Origin: Pseudomonas tumuqii
GTDB lineage: Bacteria > Pseudomonadota > Gammaproteobacteria > Pseudomonadales > Pseudomonadaceae
DNA length: 64,000 nt
Assembly (NCBI RefSeq): GCF_013184545.1
Contig: NZ_JAAOJA010000010.1
Coordinates: forward strand, 62,001 to 126,000
Reading direction: 5' to 3'
Below the pieces are notes generated by a model, which was not told where the DNA came from, searched no databases, and saw only the letters and a list, made by a program, of their open reading frames with translations. Positions 45,540 through 58,463 of the stretch are shown one piece after another; the stretch's first letter is position 1, and each line of letters begins with the position of its first letter. The translations under genes were made by a program, and so were the position numbers.

Positions 45540-46730
45540 ATGAGCGAATACTCCCTCTTTACCTCCGAGTCCGTCTCCGAAGGCCATCCGGACAAGATCG
45601 CCGACCAGATTTCCGATGCGGTGCTCGACGCCATCATCGCCAAGGACAAACACGCCCGCGTGGCCTGCGAAACCCTGGTCAAGACCGGCGTGGCGATTGT
45701 CGCCGGCGAAGTCACCACCAGCGCCTGGGTCGACCTCGAGCAGATCGTCCGCGACGTCATCTGCGACATCGGCTACACCAGCTCCGACGTGGGTTTCGAC
45801 GGCGCCACATGCGGCGTCCTCAACATCATCGGCAAGCAGTCCCCGGACATCAACCAGGGCGTCGACCGGGCGAAACCGGAAGACCAGGGCGCCGGCGACC
45901 AGGGCCTGATGTTCGGCTACGCCAGCAACGAAACCGACGTGCTGATGCCCGCGCCTATCGTGCTCAGCCACCGCCTGGTCGAGCGCCAGGCCGAAGCGCG
46001 CAAGTCCGGCCTGCTGCCGTGGCTGCGCCCGGACGCCAAATCCCAGGTCACCTGCCGCTATGAAAACGGCAAGGTGGTCGGCATCGACGCGGTGGTGTTG
46101 TCGACCCAGCACAACCCGGAAATCAGCCAGGCCGACCTGCAGGAAGCGGTCATGGAGCTGATCGTCAAGCACACCCTGCCAGCCGAACTGCTGCACAAGG
46201 GCACCCAGTACCACATCAACCCGACCGGCAAGTTCGTCATCGGCGGCCCGGTGGGCGACTGCGGCCTGACCGGGCGCAAGATCATCGTCGACACCTACGG
46301 CGGCATGGCCCGTCATGGCGGCGGCGCCTTCTCCGGCAAGGATCCATCCAAGGTCGACCGCTCGGCGGCTTACGCCGGTCGCTATGTGGCGAAGAACATC
46401 GTCGCCGCCGGCCTGGCCGAGCGCTGCGAAATCCAGGTGTCCTACGCCATCGGCGTGGCCCAACCGACCTCGATTTCGATCAACACCTTCGGCAGCGGCA
46501 AGATCGGCGACGACAAGATCATCCAGCTGGTGCGCGAGCACTTCGACCTGCGCCCGTACGCGATCACCCGGATGCTCGACCTGCTCCACCCGATGTACCA
46601 GGCGACCGCGGCCTACGGTCACTTCGGCCGCACCCCGGTCGAGATGACTGTCGACGGCGACACCTTCACCACCTTCACCTGGGAAAGAACCGACAAGGCC
46701 GCCGAGCTGCGTGCCGCTGGCGGTTTGTAA
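45540..46730 (+). CDS. metK: S-adenosylmethionine synthetase
   Basis: A 396-residue enzyme making S-adenosylmethionine from methionine and ATP. It starts [20 protein letters not shown], with the ATP/metal motifs [11 protein letters not shown] and the signature [19 protein letters not shown]. All canonical regions are present and the length is normal. The regulator gene lies 19 bases upstream. A rho-independent terminator at 46754 closes the unit. Cytoplasmic, essential in most bacteria. Confidence 0.98.
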   Translation: MSEYSLFTSESVSEGHPDKIADQISDAVLDAIIAKDKHARVACETLVKTGVAIVAGEVTTSAWVDLEQIVRDVICDIGYTSSDVGFDGATCGVLNIIGKQSPDINQGVDRAKPEDQGAGDQGLMFGYASNETDVLMPAPIVLSHRLVERQAEARKSGLLPWLRPDAKSQVTCRYENGKVVGIDAVVLSTQHNPEISQADLQEAVMELIVKHTLPAELLHKGTQYHINPTGKFVIGGPVGDCGLTGRKIIVDTYGGMARHGGGAFSGKDPSKVDRSAAYAGRYVAKNIVAAGLAERCEIQVSYAIGVAQPTSISINTFGSGKIGDDKIIQLVREHFDLRPYAITRMLDLLHPMYQATAAYGHFGRTPVEMTVDGDTFTTFTWERTDKAAELRAAGGL

Positions 46731-46753
46731 CGCTCAGCCGTCGCACTACCCGA

Positions 46754-46780
46754 AGCCCCGCCTTGCGCGGGGCTTTTTAT
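46754..46780 (+). terminator. intrinsic terminator of metK
   Basis: Stem agccccgc-cttgc-gcggggct followed by TTTTTATT, 24 bases after the metK stop. Confidence 0.92.
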
Positions 46781-46802
46781 TGTTCCGTAGAAAACGGACT
46801 AG

Positions 46803-48513
<1,711 letters not shown>

Positions 48514-48536
48514 GCCGGCGCTATGACCAGCGCGCG

Positions 48537-48557
48537 TAGGGCGCGCTGCGCGCACCA
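48537..48557. repeat. GTGCGC palindromic repeat
   Basis: A variant copy 'tagggcgcgctgcgcgcacca' between ligB and the cytochrome gene. Confidence 0.6.
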
Positions 48558-48611
48558 CCTGTCCGCACCTATGCCGCGGCCCGACCTGGGGTTAGGTCGC
48601 GGGACAACAGG

Positions 48612-49061
48612 TTAGAACGCGCGAAATTCCTCGTGGCAGGCCTTGCAGCCGTCCTCGACGCGCTGCACCGGCGCGACCAGCTCGGCGCTTTGCAGCGGGC
48701 TGGCGGCGGTCGCAGCGACCAGCGCGGCAGTGCCGGCCTCGAGCTCGCGGGCCAGTTGCTGAAAACGCTCCTGGCGCTGCCAGACGTCATCCTTGGCGCG
48801 GGTCTCACCGCCCTCTTCCCTGACCTGGGGAAAGTGCTGCCAGGGCGTGCGGGTCAGTCGATCGAGTTCGGCCGCAGCGCTGACGAAACGCTGCTCCTTG
48901 AAGGCGATGCGCCCACGCAGCATGCCGCCGAGGTCTTCGCTGACCTTGAGCATCTGCTTGAAGATGGCCTGGCGCTGGCCCTGCGGTGAGTTCGGATCGA
49001 CACCCCCGCAAGCAGTCAGGGTCAGGGCAAGCACAACGAGGAACAGGCTTTTCAGCTTCAT
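48612..49061 (-). CDS. cytochrome c'-type lipoprotein
   Basis: A 149-residue periplasmic protein. A signal peptide ends in the lipobox LTACGG (Cys near residue 18), so it is a lipoprotein. The body is a four-helix cytochrome c' fold with the haem-binding motif CKACHEEF at the C-terminus, as usual for this class. The role is unknown; members bind nitric oxide or act in electron transfer. It is next to ligB but on the other strand, so unrelated. No other cytochrome genes are near. Confidence 0.85.
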   Translation of the reverse strand: MKLKSLFLVVLALTLTACGGVDPNSPQGQRQAIFKQMLKVSEDLGGMLRGRIAFKEQRFVSAAAELDRLTRTPWQHFPQVREEGGETRAKDDVWQRQERFQQLARELEAGTAALVAATAASPLQSAELVAPVQRVEDGCKACHEEFRAF

Positions 49062-49088
49062 AACACCTTCACGACAAACAGCTTGGGC

Positions 49089-49264
49089 TAACAGGCCGTT
49101 GAAAAACGTAGGCGAGGCAGCCGAGACAAGGCAAAACAGGCGAGGAAGCGGACTGGGCTCGCACGCGAGTTTACGAGCTGTAAATGAGCATTCCGAGCCT
49201 GTTTTTAACGCCCCGCTCTTTTATCAAGAGGGGGCAACCTAGGTAGTTTTTCATCGACCTGTTA
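49089..49264. mobile_element. 176-bp MITE-like element with inverted ends
   Basis: Ends 'taacaggccgttgaaaaac' (49089-49107) and 'gtttttcatcgacctgtta' (49246-49264) are inverted repeats with a few mismatches. Inner complementary pieces 'aaaacaggc' and 'gcctgtttt' lie further inward. No coding capacity. It resembles non-autonomous elements common in Pseudomonas and is in a region of decay next to the MAPEG remnant. Confidence 0.7.
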
Positions 49265-49336
49265 AGGAACGGCCGACAGTATCGCCATACATTGCCAGCG
49301 GGCCAAGCGTGGTGTTTTGCCGCAGCGATCAACGGC

Positions 49337-49519
49337 TCAAGCCGAGACCACGAACAGGCCGATGCCGACAAACCAGACCAGCGCGCGCACCGGCGCCCAG
49401 TCGGCCAGGACGCAGAGCCAATAGAGCACGCGACTGATCACCAAGGCGATGACCAACTGATCGAGCAAGCCCAGCTCGGCGCCGCCGGCCAGGTGGGCGA
49501 TGATCACCGCCAAGGCGAC
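49337..49519 (-). pseudogene. remnant of a MAPEG-family membrane protein (C-terminal part)
   Basis: On the minus strand one frame reads VIIAHLAGGAELGLLDQLVI, then a segment ending WFVGIGLFVVSA and a TGA at 49337. This is the last two helices of a MAPEG-family protein (about 130 residues when whole). A TGA directly upstream of the readable part and no start in frame show that the N-terminal half is gone. The cut lies close to the carbamoyl hydrolase stop (49553). Confidence 0.75.
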
Positions 49520-49552
49520 TCAAGCGCGGCACCTGGATGGCAAGCCGGCCAA

Positions 49553-50836
49553 TCAGGCCGCCTGTTTTCCCTTGGCCAGCGCCGCGCAAGCCGCGAGCAT
49601 CGCCCGCAGCAGCACCGCGCAGCCTGCGGCCAGGTCGGTCGGCGCGGCGTTCTCGATCTCGTTGTGGCTGATGCCGCCCTCGCAGGGCACGAAGATCATC
49701 CCGGCCGGGCCCAGCTCGGCGAGGAAGATCGCGTCATGCCCGGCACCGCTGACGATATCCATATGCGACAGCCCCAACCCGGCTGCAGCGCCACGTACCG
49801 CCTCGACGCAACCCTGATCGAAATACAGCGGCGGGAAATCGGCGGTGGGGGTCAGCTCGAAACTCAGGCCGTGCTGGGCACAGGTCGCCTCGATCACCCC
49901 GCGCACCTCTTTGATCATCGAATCCAGGCGCGCCGGCTCGAGATGGCGGAAGTCCAGGGTCATGCGCACCTCGCCGGGGATCACGTTGCGCGAACCGGGA
50001 TAGGCCTGCAGGCAGCCGACCGTGCCGCAGGCGTGCGGTTGATGTTCCAGGGCCACCCGGTTGACCGCGGCGACCACCGCGGCGGCGCCGACCAGGGCGT
50101 CCTTGCGCAGATGCATCGGGGTCGGCCCGGCATGGGCCTCGACACCCCGGAGGTTGAGGTCGAACCATTTCTGGCCGAGGGCGCCGAGCACCACGCCGAT
50201 GGTCTTGCGCTGGTCCTCGAGGATCGGCCCCTGCTCGATATGCGCCTCGAAATAGGCGCCCACCGCATGCCCGGTGACCGCGCGGCTACCGGCATAGCCG
50301 ATGGCGTTCAATGCCTCGCCGACCGTGATGCCTTCGGCATCGCGCTTGGCCAGGGTTTCTTCCAGGGTGAATTTCTCGGCGAACACCCCGGAGCCCATCA
50401 TGCAGGGGGCGAAGCGCGAGCCTTCCTCGTTGGTCCAGACCACCACCTCCAGCGGTGCCTCGGTCTGCACGCCCAGGTCGTTGAGGGTGCGCAGCACCTC
50501 CAGGCCGGCCAGCACGCCGAAGCAGCCGTCGAACTTGCCGCCGGTGGGCTGGGTGTCGATATGGCTACCGGTCATCACCGGCGGCAAGGCGGGATTGCGC
50601 CCGGCCCGGCGGGCGAAGATATTGCCGACACCATCGACCGTCACCGTGCAGCCGGCCTCTTCGCACCAGCGCACGAACAGGTCGCGGGCCTGGCGATCCA
50701 GGTCGGTCAGGGCCAGACGACAGACCCCGCCCTTGACGGTGGCACCGAGCTTGGCCAGTTCCATCAGCGACTGCCACAGGCGTTCGCCATCGATATGCGC
50801 TTGGCTGGACTGCAGGACGTTTTCTGCCGTGTTCAT
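49553..50836 (-). CDS. N-carbamoyl-beta-alanine / N-carbamoyl-amino-acid hydrolase (M20-type)
   Basis: A 427-residue zinc hydrolase of the M20/AllC-like amidohydrolase group. Metal-site motifs are TGSHIDTQPTGGKFDGCFGV (His and Asp ligands) and NEEGSRFAP (Glu pair), with HIEQGPILE and the later GAGHDA (His ligand). It hydrolyses N-carbamoyl-beta-alanine to beta-alanine, CO2 and ammonia, the last step of reductive uracil breakdown. It lies next to the transporter, in line with P. aeruginosa PA0443-PA0444. The upstream gap of 122 bases holds a REP unit. Confidence 0.93.
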   Translation of the reverse strand: MNTAENVLQSSQAHIDGERLWQSLMELAKLGATVKGGVCRLALTDLDRQARDLFVRWCEEAGCTVTVDGVGNIFARRAGRNPALPPVMTGSHIDTQPTGGKFDGCFGVLAGLEVLRTLNDLGVQTEAPLEVVVWTNEEGSRFAPCMMGSGVFAEKFTLEETLAKRDAEGITVGEALNAIGYAGSRAVTGHAVGAYFEAHIEQGPILEDQRKTIGVVLGALGQKWFDLNLRGVEAHAGPTPMHLRKDALVGAAAVVAAVNRVALEHQPHACGTVGCLQAYPGSRNVIPGEVRMTLDFRHLEPARLDSMIKEVRGVIEATCAQHGLSFELTPTADFPPLYFDQGCVEAVRGAAAGLGLSHMDIVSGAGHDAIFLAELGPAGMIFVPCEGGISHNEIENAAPTDLAAGCAVLLRAMLAACAALAKGKQAA

Positions 50837-50900
50837 GCCGATCTCCTCGATCTGTCATCTGTGACTCGCCCGCGGGAGAGGGGCGCGTCTGCTGGATCGC

Positions 50901-50925
50901 ATCGCGAGCAGGCTCGCGCCTACAG
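50901..50925. repeat. REP unit ('atcgcgagcaggctcgcgcctacag')
   Basis: One half-unit of the 'gagcgagcttgctcgcga' family between the carbamoyl hydrolase and NCS1 genes. Confidence 0.65.
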
Positions 50926-50958
50926 GTGCGCGCGGTCATTGCTCGCGGTGCTTTTGCC

Positions 50959-52446
50959 TCACACCGGCGCCTTGGCCACCAGCGCTTGCGTCCCGCGCAG
51001 GCTGCCCAGGGCGAAATAGAGCAGGCCGCCGAGGAAGGAACCGGTGAACCAGCCATAGTCGTAGAACCAGCTGAAGGCGTTGCTGCCGAGCGACAACAGG
51101 GTCAATGCCACCGGTACGGCGAAGGCAACGAAGCCGATCCAGTTCCAGGCCGGGTAGACGTCGTCGCGGTACAGGCCGGCGAGGTCGAGCTGCTGCTTCT
51201 TGATCAGGAAGTAGTCCACTACCATGATCCCGGCGATCGGCCCGAGCAGGCTCGAATAACCCAGCAACCAGTTGGAATAGACGCTTTCCAGGCTCAGGTC
51301 GGAGACCAGCAGGCCGAGTTTCTTCAGCAGCTCATGGCCCATCAGTGCCAGGCCGATCAGGCCGGTGAGCAGCACCGCCTTGGTCCGATCGATCCGCTTG
51401 GGCGCGATGTTCTGGAAGTCGTTGGTCGGCGAGACGATATTCGCCGCGGTGTTGGTCGACAGGGTCGCGACTATGATCAGCGCCATGGCCAGGGCGACCC
51501 AGCCGGGGCTCTGGATATGGCCGATCAGGCTGACCGGATCGGCCACGGTCTCGCCGACCAGCGAGGCCGAGGCGGCGGTCAGCACCACGCCGAGGGCGGC
51601 GAAGAGGAACATGGTCAGCGGCAGGCCGAGGATCTGGCCGAGGATCTGGTCCTTCTGGCTCTTGGCGTAGCGACTGAAGTCGGGGATGTTCAGCGACAGG
51701 GTGGCCCAGAAGCCGACCATGGCGGTCAGACCGGCGAGAAAGTAGCCGGTGACGCTGGCGCCCTCGGGACGGCTAGGTGGCTGCGCCAGCAACTCGCTCA
51801 TCGACACGTTGGGCAACGCCCACACCAGCAGACCGACACCGACCAGCACCAGCAATGGCGCGGAGAGGGTTTCCAGCCACTTGATCGACTCGGCGCCGCG
51901 CAGCACGATCCACAGGTTGAGGGTCCAGAAGATCATGAAACCGATCACCTCGCCGGTGCCGCCCAGGCTCTTCCAGCCCTCGAAGATCGAGCCGAGCAGC
52001 AGGTGGATGGCCAGGCCGCCGAACATGGTCTGGATGCCGAACCAGCCGCACGCCACCACCGCGCGAATCAGGCAGGGCACGTTGGAGCCGATCACGCCGA
52101 ACGACGAGCGCAACAGCACCGGGAAGGGAATACCGTACTTGGTGCCGGGGAAGGCGTTCAGGGTCAGCGGCACCAGCACCACGATATTGGCCAGCAGGAT
52201 CGCCAGCAGCGCCTCGCCCACCGACAGACCGAAGTAGGCGGTCAATACGCCACCGAGGGTGTAGGTGGGCACGCAGATCGACATGCCGACCCAGAGCGCA
52301 GTGATGTGCCACTTGTTCCAGGTGCGCTCGTGCACCTTGGTCGGGGCGATGTCGTGGTTGTAGCGCGGGCTGTCGAGTACGTCGGGGCCAGCGGCCAGTT
52401 CGTACAAACCATCGCGCTCGGTCACTTGCGATCTGCTCTGCTGCAT
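50959..52446 (-). CDS. NCS1-family nucleobase:cation symporter
   Basis: A 495-residue inner-membrane transporter with about twelve helices. The N-terminus has the family motif SPRYNHDIAPT, then TWNKWHITALWVGMSICVPT and the core SLNIPDFSRYAKSQKDQILG, and TNTAANIVSPTNDF in the later helices. NCS1 proteins import uracil, allantoin, hydantoin or cytosine with protons or Na. In this pyrimidine locus uracil/thymine or dihydropyrimidines are likely. It is divergent from the dihydropyrimidinase gene. Confidence 0.94.
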   Translation of the reverse strand: MQQSRSQVTERDGLYELAAGPDVLDSPRYNHDIAPTKVHERTWNKWHITALWVGMSICVPTYTLGGVLTAYFGLSVGEALLAILLANIVVLVPLTLNAFPGTKYGIPFPVLLRSSFGVIGSNVPCLIRAVVACGWFGIQTMFGGLAIHLLLGSIFEGWKSLGGTGEVIGFMIFWTLNLWIVLRGAESIKWLETLSAPLLVLVGVGLLVWALPNVSMSELLAQPPSRPEGASVTGYFLAGLTAMVGFWATLSLNIPDFSRYAKSQKDQILGQILGLPLTMFLFAALGVVLTAASASLVGETVADPVSLIGHIQSPGWVALAMALIIVATLSTNTAANIVSPTNDFQNIAPKRIDRTKAVLLTGLIGLALMGHELLKKLGLLVSDLSLESVYSNWLLGYSSLLGPIAGIMVVDYFLIKKQQLDLAGLYRDDVYPAWNWIGFVAFAVPVALTLLSLGSNAFSWFYDYGWFTGSFLGGLLYFALGSLRGTQALVAKAPV

Positions 52447-54485
<2,039 letters not shown>

Positions 54486-54505
54486 ACCTCAGGGCCTGCG
54501 GCCCT

Positions 54506-54572
54506 TATCGCGAGCAAGCTCGCTCCTACAAAGACCTGCGCAGCCACTGTAGGAGCGAGCTTGCTCGCGATC
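54506..54572. repeat. BIME: inverted 'gagcgagcttgctcgcga' pair
   Basis: Two reverse-complement units around a 'gacctgcgcag' centre, between hydA and preT. An open extension of preT through this repeat is therefore not coding. Confidence 0.85.
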
Positions 54573-54644
54573 GAGCGCGCAGCGCTCACCATGAAAACAA
54601 CGCCCGTCAGAGGCCATCCGCCACAAGACCGTGAGGCAATTACC

Positions 54645-56012
54645 GTGATAGACACCCTCAGCCATTTGCCGCGACCGCCTGCCGGCGCGGCCGAACTGGC
54701 CGATCGCTTCGGCGATCTGGCCCCGCCTCTCACTGCCCGCCAGGCCGCCCTGGAAAGCGCGCGCTGCCTGTATTGCTACGACGCGCCCTGCGTCAACGCC
54801 TGCCCCAGCGAGATCGACATTCCCGCGTTTATCCGCAGCATCCAGCAGGAGAATGTCCAGGGCGCGGCGCAGACCATCCTCTCGGCGAATATCCTCGGCG
54901 GCAGCTGCGCCCGCGTCTGCCCCACCGAAATCCTCTGCCAGCAGGCCTGCGTGCGTAACAACGCGCAGGAATGCGCGCCGGTGCTGATCGGCCTGCTGCA
55001 GCGCCATGCCCTCGACCACGCGCAGTTCAGCGAACACCCGTTCCAGCGCGCCCCGGCCAGCGGCAAGCGCATCGCCGTGATCGGTGCCGGCCCGGCGGGT
55101 TTGTCCTGCGCCCATCGCCTGGCCCTGCACGGCCATGAGGTGGTGGTGTTCGAGGCCCGCGAGAAGGCCGGCGGCCTCAACGAGTACGGCATCGCCAAGT
55201 ACAAGCTGGTGGAGGACTTCGCCCAGCGCGAGCTGGACTTCCTCCTGCAGATCGGCGGCATCGAGATCCGCCACGGCCACCGGCTGGGCGACGACCTCAG
55301 CCTGAGTGAACTGCACCAGCAGTTCGACGCGCTGTTCCTCGGCATCGGTCTGGCCGCCAGCAAGCGCCTCGGCCTGGCCGGCGAAGACGCGCCGGGCCTG
55401 CTCGCCGCCACCGACTACATCCGCGAACTGCGCCAGAGCGACGACCTGAGCCAGCTGCCGCTGGCCGAGCGCTGCACCGTCCTCGGCGCCGGCAATACCG
55501 CCATCGACATGGCGGTGCAGATGAGCAAGCTCGGCGCCCGCGACGTCAACCTGGTCTACCGCCGTGGCTTCGCGGAGATGGGCGCTACCGGCCACGAGCA
55601 GGATATCGCCAAGGCCAACCAGGTGCGCCTGCTGACCTGGGCCCAGCCGCAAGAGGTACTGCTGAACGATCAGGGTCAGGTGCGCGGCATGCGCTTCGCC
55701 CGCACCCGCCTGGACAGCGGCCGCCTGCAGAGCACCGGGGAGAGCTTCGAGCTGGCCGCCGACGCCATCTTCAGCGCCATCGGCCAGGCCTTCGACGGCC
55801 AAGCCCTGGTTGATCCGCTGGCCGGCGAACTCAAGCGCGAGGGCGAACGCATCTGGGTCGACCAGAACCTGCAGACCAGCGTGCCCGGCATCTATGCCGG
55901 CGGCGACTGCACCGCCCTGGGCCAGGACCTCACCGTGCAGGCCGTGCAGCACGGCAAGCTGGCCGCCGAGGCCATCCACACCCACCTGATGCGCAACGCG
56001 GAGGCCGCATAA
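54645..56012 (+). CDS. preT: NAD-dependent dihydropyrimidine dehydrogenase subunit PreT
   Basis: A 455-residue flavoprotein, small subunit-like partner of PreA. The N-terminal Fe-S region has CLYCYDAPCVNACP and CARVCPTEILCQQACVR clusters. The first Rossmann fold is GKRIAVIGAGPAGLSCA (FAD), and the second VLGAGNTAIDMAVQMSKLG (NAD). It supplies electrons to PreA to reduce uracil and thymine. GTG 54645 gives the family start (IDTLSHLPRP); the ATG upstream at 54591 is less likely, and the longer frame is made of REP sequence. The stop TAA abuts the preA start. Confidence 0.93.
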   Translation: MIDTLSHLPRPPAGAAELADRFGDLAPPLTARQAALESARCLYCYDAPCVNACPSEIDIPAFIRSIQQENVQGAAQTILSANILGGSCARVCPTEILCQQACVRNNAQECAPVLIGLLQRHALDHAQFSEHPFQRAPASGKRIAVIGAGPAGLSCAHRLALHGHEVVVFEAREKAGGLNEYGIAKYKLVEDFAQRELDFLLQIGGIEIRHGHRLGDDLSLSELHQQFDALFLGIGLAASKRLGLAGEDAPGLLAATDYIRELRQSDDLSQLPLAERCTVLGAGNTAIDMAVQMSKLGARDVNLVYRRGFAEMGATGHEQDIAKANQVRLLTWAQPQEVLLNDQGQVRGMRFARTRLDSGRLQSTGESFELAADAIFSAIGQAFDGQALVDPLAGELKREGERIWVDQNLQTSVPGIYAGGDCTALGQDLTVQAVQHGKLAAEAIHTHLMRNAEAA

Positions 56013-57287
56013 ATGGCTGATCTATCCATCGAATTCGCCGGCATCAAGGCACCCAACCCGTTCTGGCTGGCCAGCGCACCGCCCACCGACAAGGCCTACA
56101 ACGTGATCCGCGCCTTCGAGGCCGGCTGGGGCGGCGTGGTCTGGAAGACCCTCGGCGAGGACCCGGCGGCGGTCAACGTGTCGTCGCGCTACTCGGCGCA
56201 CTTCGGCGCCAACCGCGAGGTGCTCGGCTTCAACAATATCGAGCTGATCACCGACCGCTCCCTGGAGATCAACCTGCGCGAGATCACCCAGGTGAAGAAG
56301 GCCTGGCCGGACCGCGCGCTGATCGTCTCCTTGATGGTGCCCTGCATCGAGGAATCCTGGAAAGCCATACTGCCACTGGTGGAAGCTACCGGCTGCGACG
56401 GCATCGAGCTGAACTTCGGCTGCCCCCACGGCATGCCCGAGCGCGGCATGGGCGCGGCGGTCGGCCAGGTGCCGGAGTACGTCGAGCGGGTCACCCGCTG
56501 GTGCAAGAGCTACTGCGCGCTGCCGGTGATCGTCAAGCTCACCCCCAACATCACCGACATCCGCACCGCCGCCCGCGCCGCCTATCGCGGCGGCGCCGAT
56601 GCGGTGTCGCTGATCAACACCATCAACTCGATCACCAGCGTCGACCTTGAGCGCATGGTCGCCAACCCGATCGTCGGCAGCCAGAGCACCCACGGCGGCT
56701 ACTGCGGCTCGGCGGTCAAACCGATCGCCCTGAACATGGTCGCCGAGATCGCCCGCGACCCCGAGACCCGCGGCCTGCCGATCTGCGGCATCGGCGGCAT
56801 CGGCAGCTGGCGCGATGCGGCGGAGTTCGTCGCCCTGGGTTGCGGCGCGGTGCAGGTGTGCACTGCGGCCATGCTGCATGGTTTCCGCATCGTCGAGCAG
56901 ATGCAGGACGGCCTGTCGCGCTGGATGGACAGCCAGGGCTACGCCAGCCTGGCCGACTTCTCCGGCAAGGCAGTGGGCAACACCACCGACTGGAAGTACC
57001 TGGACATCAACTACCAGGTGATCGCCCGGATCGACCAGGACGCCTGCATCGGCTGCGGGCGCTGCCACATCGCCTGCGAAGACACTGCGCACCAGGCCAT
57101 CGCCAGCCTCGCCCAGGCCGACGGCACGCATAAGTACGAGGTGATCGACGCCGAATGCGTGGGCTGCAACCTGTGCCAGATCACCTGCCCGGTGCAGGAT
57201 TGCATCGAGATGGTGGCGCAGGACACCGGCAAGCCGTTCCTCGACTGGCAGCACGATCCGCGCAATCCGTACCGCGTGGCCTCGTAG
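56013..57287 (+). CDS. preA: NAD-dependent dihydropyrimidine dehydrogenase subunit PreA
   Basis: A 424-residue FMN subunit. The TIM-barrel dihydroorotate-dehydrogenase-like core (residues 1-320) includes [20 protein letters not shown], the segment [15 protein letters not shown] and the FMN loop [14 protein letters not shown]. The C-terminus holds two [4Fe-4S] motifs, [13 protein letters not shown] and [12 protein letters not shown]. With PreT it reduces uracil/thymine to the dihydro forms. The ATG directly follows the preT stop, so translation is coupled. Confidence 0.95.
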   Translation: MADLSIEFAGIKAPNPFWLASAPPTDKAYNVIRAFEAGWGGVVWKTLGEDPAAVNVSSRYSAHFGANREVLGFNNIELITDRSLEINLREITQVKKAWPDRALIVSLMVPCIEESWKAILPLVEATGCDGIELNFGCPHGMPERGMGAAVGQVPEYVERVTRWCKSYCALPVIVKLTPNITDIRTAARAAYRGGADAVSLINTINSITSVDLERMVANPIVGSQSTHGGYCGSAVKPIALNMVAEIARDPETRGLPICGIGGIGSWRDAAEFVALGCGAVQVCTAAMLHGFRIVEQMQDGLSRWMDSQGYASLADFSGKAVGNTTDWKYLDINYQVIARIDQDACIGCGRCHIACEDTAHQAIASLAQADGTHKYEVIDAECVGCNLCQITCPVQDCIEMVAQDTGKPFLDWQHDPRNPYRVAS

Positions 57288-57367
57288 TGGTCGTGCAGGG
57301 GGCGAGGATTTCAGCCACATGCGGCTATAATTCACGCCCTCCGATTCCACCAGGCGCAGAGACCGCG

Positions 57368-58039
57368 ATGAACCAGGATCAACTCAAGCAAGCAGTCGCT
57401 CAGGCTGCCGTCGACTTCATCCTCCCCAAGCTCGACGCCAAGAGCGTCGTCGGGGTCGGCACCGGCTCCACGGCCAACTGTTTTATCGATGCCCTGGCCC
57501 AGCACAAGGCCGAGTTCGACGGCGCCGTGGCCAGCTCCGAAGCCACTGCCGCGCGCCTCAAGGGCCACGGTATTCCGGTTTATGAGCTGAATACCGTCAG
57601 CGACCTGGAGTTCTATGTCGATGGCGCCGATGAAAGCGACGAGCACCTCAACCTGATCAAGGGCGGCGGCGCCGCCCTGACCCGCGAGAAGATTGTCGCC
57701 GCCGTGGCCAAGACCTTCATCTGCATCGCCGACGCCAGCAAGCTGGTGCCGGTGCTCGGCAGCTACCCGCTGCCGGTGGAAGTGATTCCGATGGCGCGCA
57801 GCCATGTCGCCCGCGAACTGGTCAGGCTCGGTGGCGACCCGGTATACCGCGAGGGCGTGACCACCGACAACGGCAACCAGATCCTCGACGTCTACAACCT
57901 GTCGATAGTCAACCCGCGCGAACTGGAAGCGCAGATCAACAATATCGTCGGCGTGGTCACCAATGGCCTGTTCGCCGCACGCCCGGCGGACCTGCTGCTG
58001 CTCGGCACCGCCGACGGGGTGAAAACCCTTACCCGCTGA
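57368..58039 (+). CDS. rpiA: ribose-5-phosphate isomerase A
   Basis: A 223-residue RpiA of normal length, interconverting ribose-5- and ribulose-5-phosphate. Seen are [14 protein letters not shown], the catalytic DGADE segment ([10 protein letters not shown]) and the [12 protein letters not shown] motif. The ATG at 57368 opens the conserved [14 protein letters not shown]. There is an 80-bp gap from preA and no coupling, so it probably has its own promoter. Confidence 0.97.
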   Translation: MNQDQLKQAVAQAAVDFILPKLDAKSVVGVGTGSTANCFIDALAQHKAEFDGAVASSEATAARLKGHGIPVYELNTVSDLEFYVDGADESDEHLNLIKGGGAALTREKIVAAVAKTFICIADASKLVPVLGSYPLPVEVIPMARSHVARELVRLGGDPVYREGVTTDNGNQILDVYNLSIVNPRELEAQINNIVGVVTNGLFAARPADLLLLGTADGVKTLTR

Positions 58040-58104
58040 GCGCTGGCCGGATACGCAATCGGAGCTAGGCTTGCTGGGGTATCCCCCAGGTTCAGGAGCT
58101 CAGC

Positions 58105-58437
58105 ATGGCCAGCAAATTTCACCTGAAGACAGCCAAGGACGGTCAGTTTCACTTCAACCTGCTCGCCGGCAACGGCGAGATCATTCTCACCAGCGAGCTG
58201 TACAAGAGCAAACCCTCGGCCCTCAACGGCATCGAGTCGGTGCAGAAAAACGCGCAGCGCGAGGGTGCCTTCGAGGTCAAACCTGCCGCCGGCGGCAAGT
58301 TTCACTTCGTGCTCAAGGCCACCAATGGCCAGGTGGTCGGCCAGAGCCAGCTATATGCCAGCGAAGCCAGCTGCCAGAACGGCGTCGAGTCGGTGAAGAA
58401 AAATGCGCCGGCGGCGACCCTGCACGACGAAAGCTGA
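58105..58437 (+). CDS. YegP/DUF1508-family protein
   Basis: A 110-residue protein of two tandem DUF1508 repeats: first KFHLKTAKDGQFHFNLLAGN with SELYKSKPSALNGIESV, second KFHFVLKATNGQVVGQSQ with ASCQNGVESVKK. The family forms small beta-alpha folds often found as pairs; function unknown. AGGAG lies before the ATG. Between rpiA and the SdiA-regulated gene. Confidence 0.92.
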   Translation: MASKFHLKTAKDGQFHFNLLAGNGEIILTSELYKSKPSALNGIESVQKNAQREGAFEVKPAAGGKFHFVLKATNGQVVGQSQLYASEASCQNGVESVKKNAPAATLHDES

Positions 58438-58463
58438 CGTCCCGGCAGGCGAAGGCCGGGTAA

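Noticed and set aside
49329-49589. Minus-strand open frame overlapping the MAPEG remnant in another frame
   Set aside because: Arg/Gly-rich shadow; the MAPEG-like peptide is in the neighbouring frame.
54561-54644. N-terminal extension of PreT to an upstream start
   Set aside because: The extension starts inside the BIME repeat and is not similar to PreT; the GTG at 54645 gives the family start.
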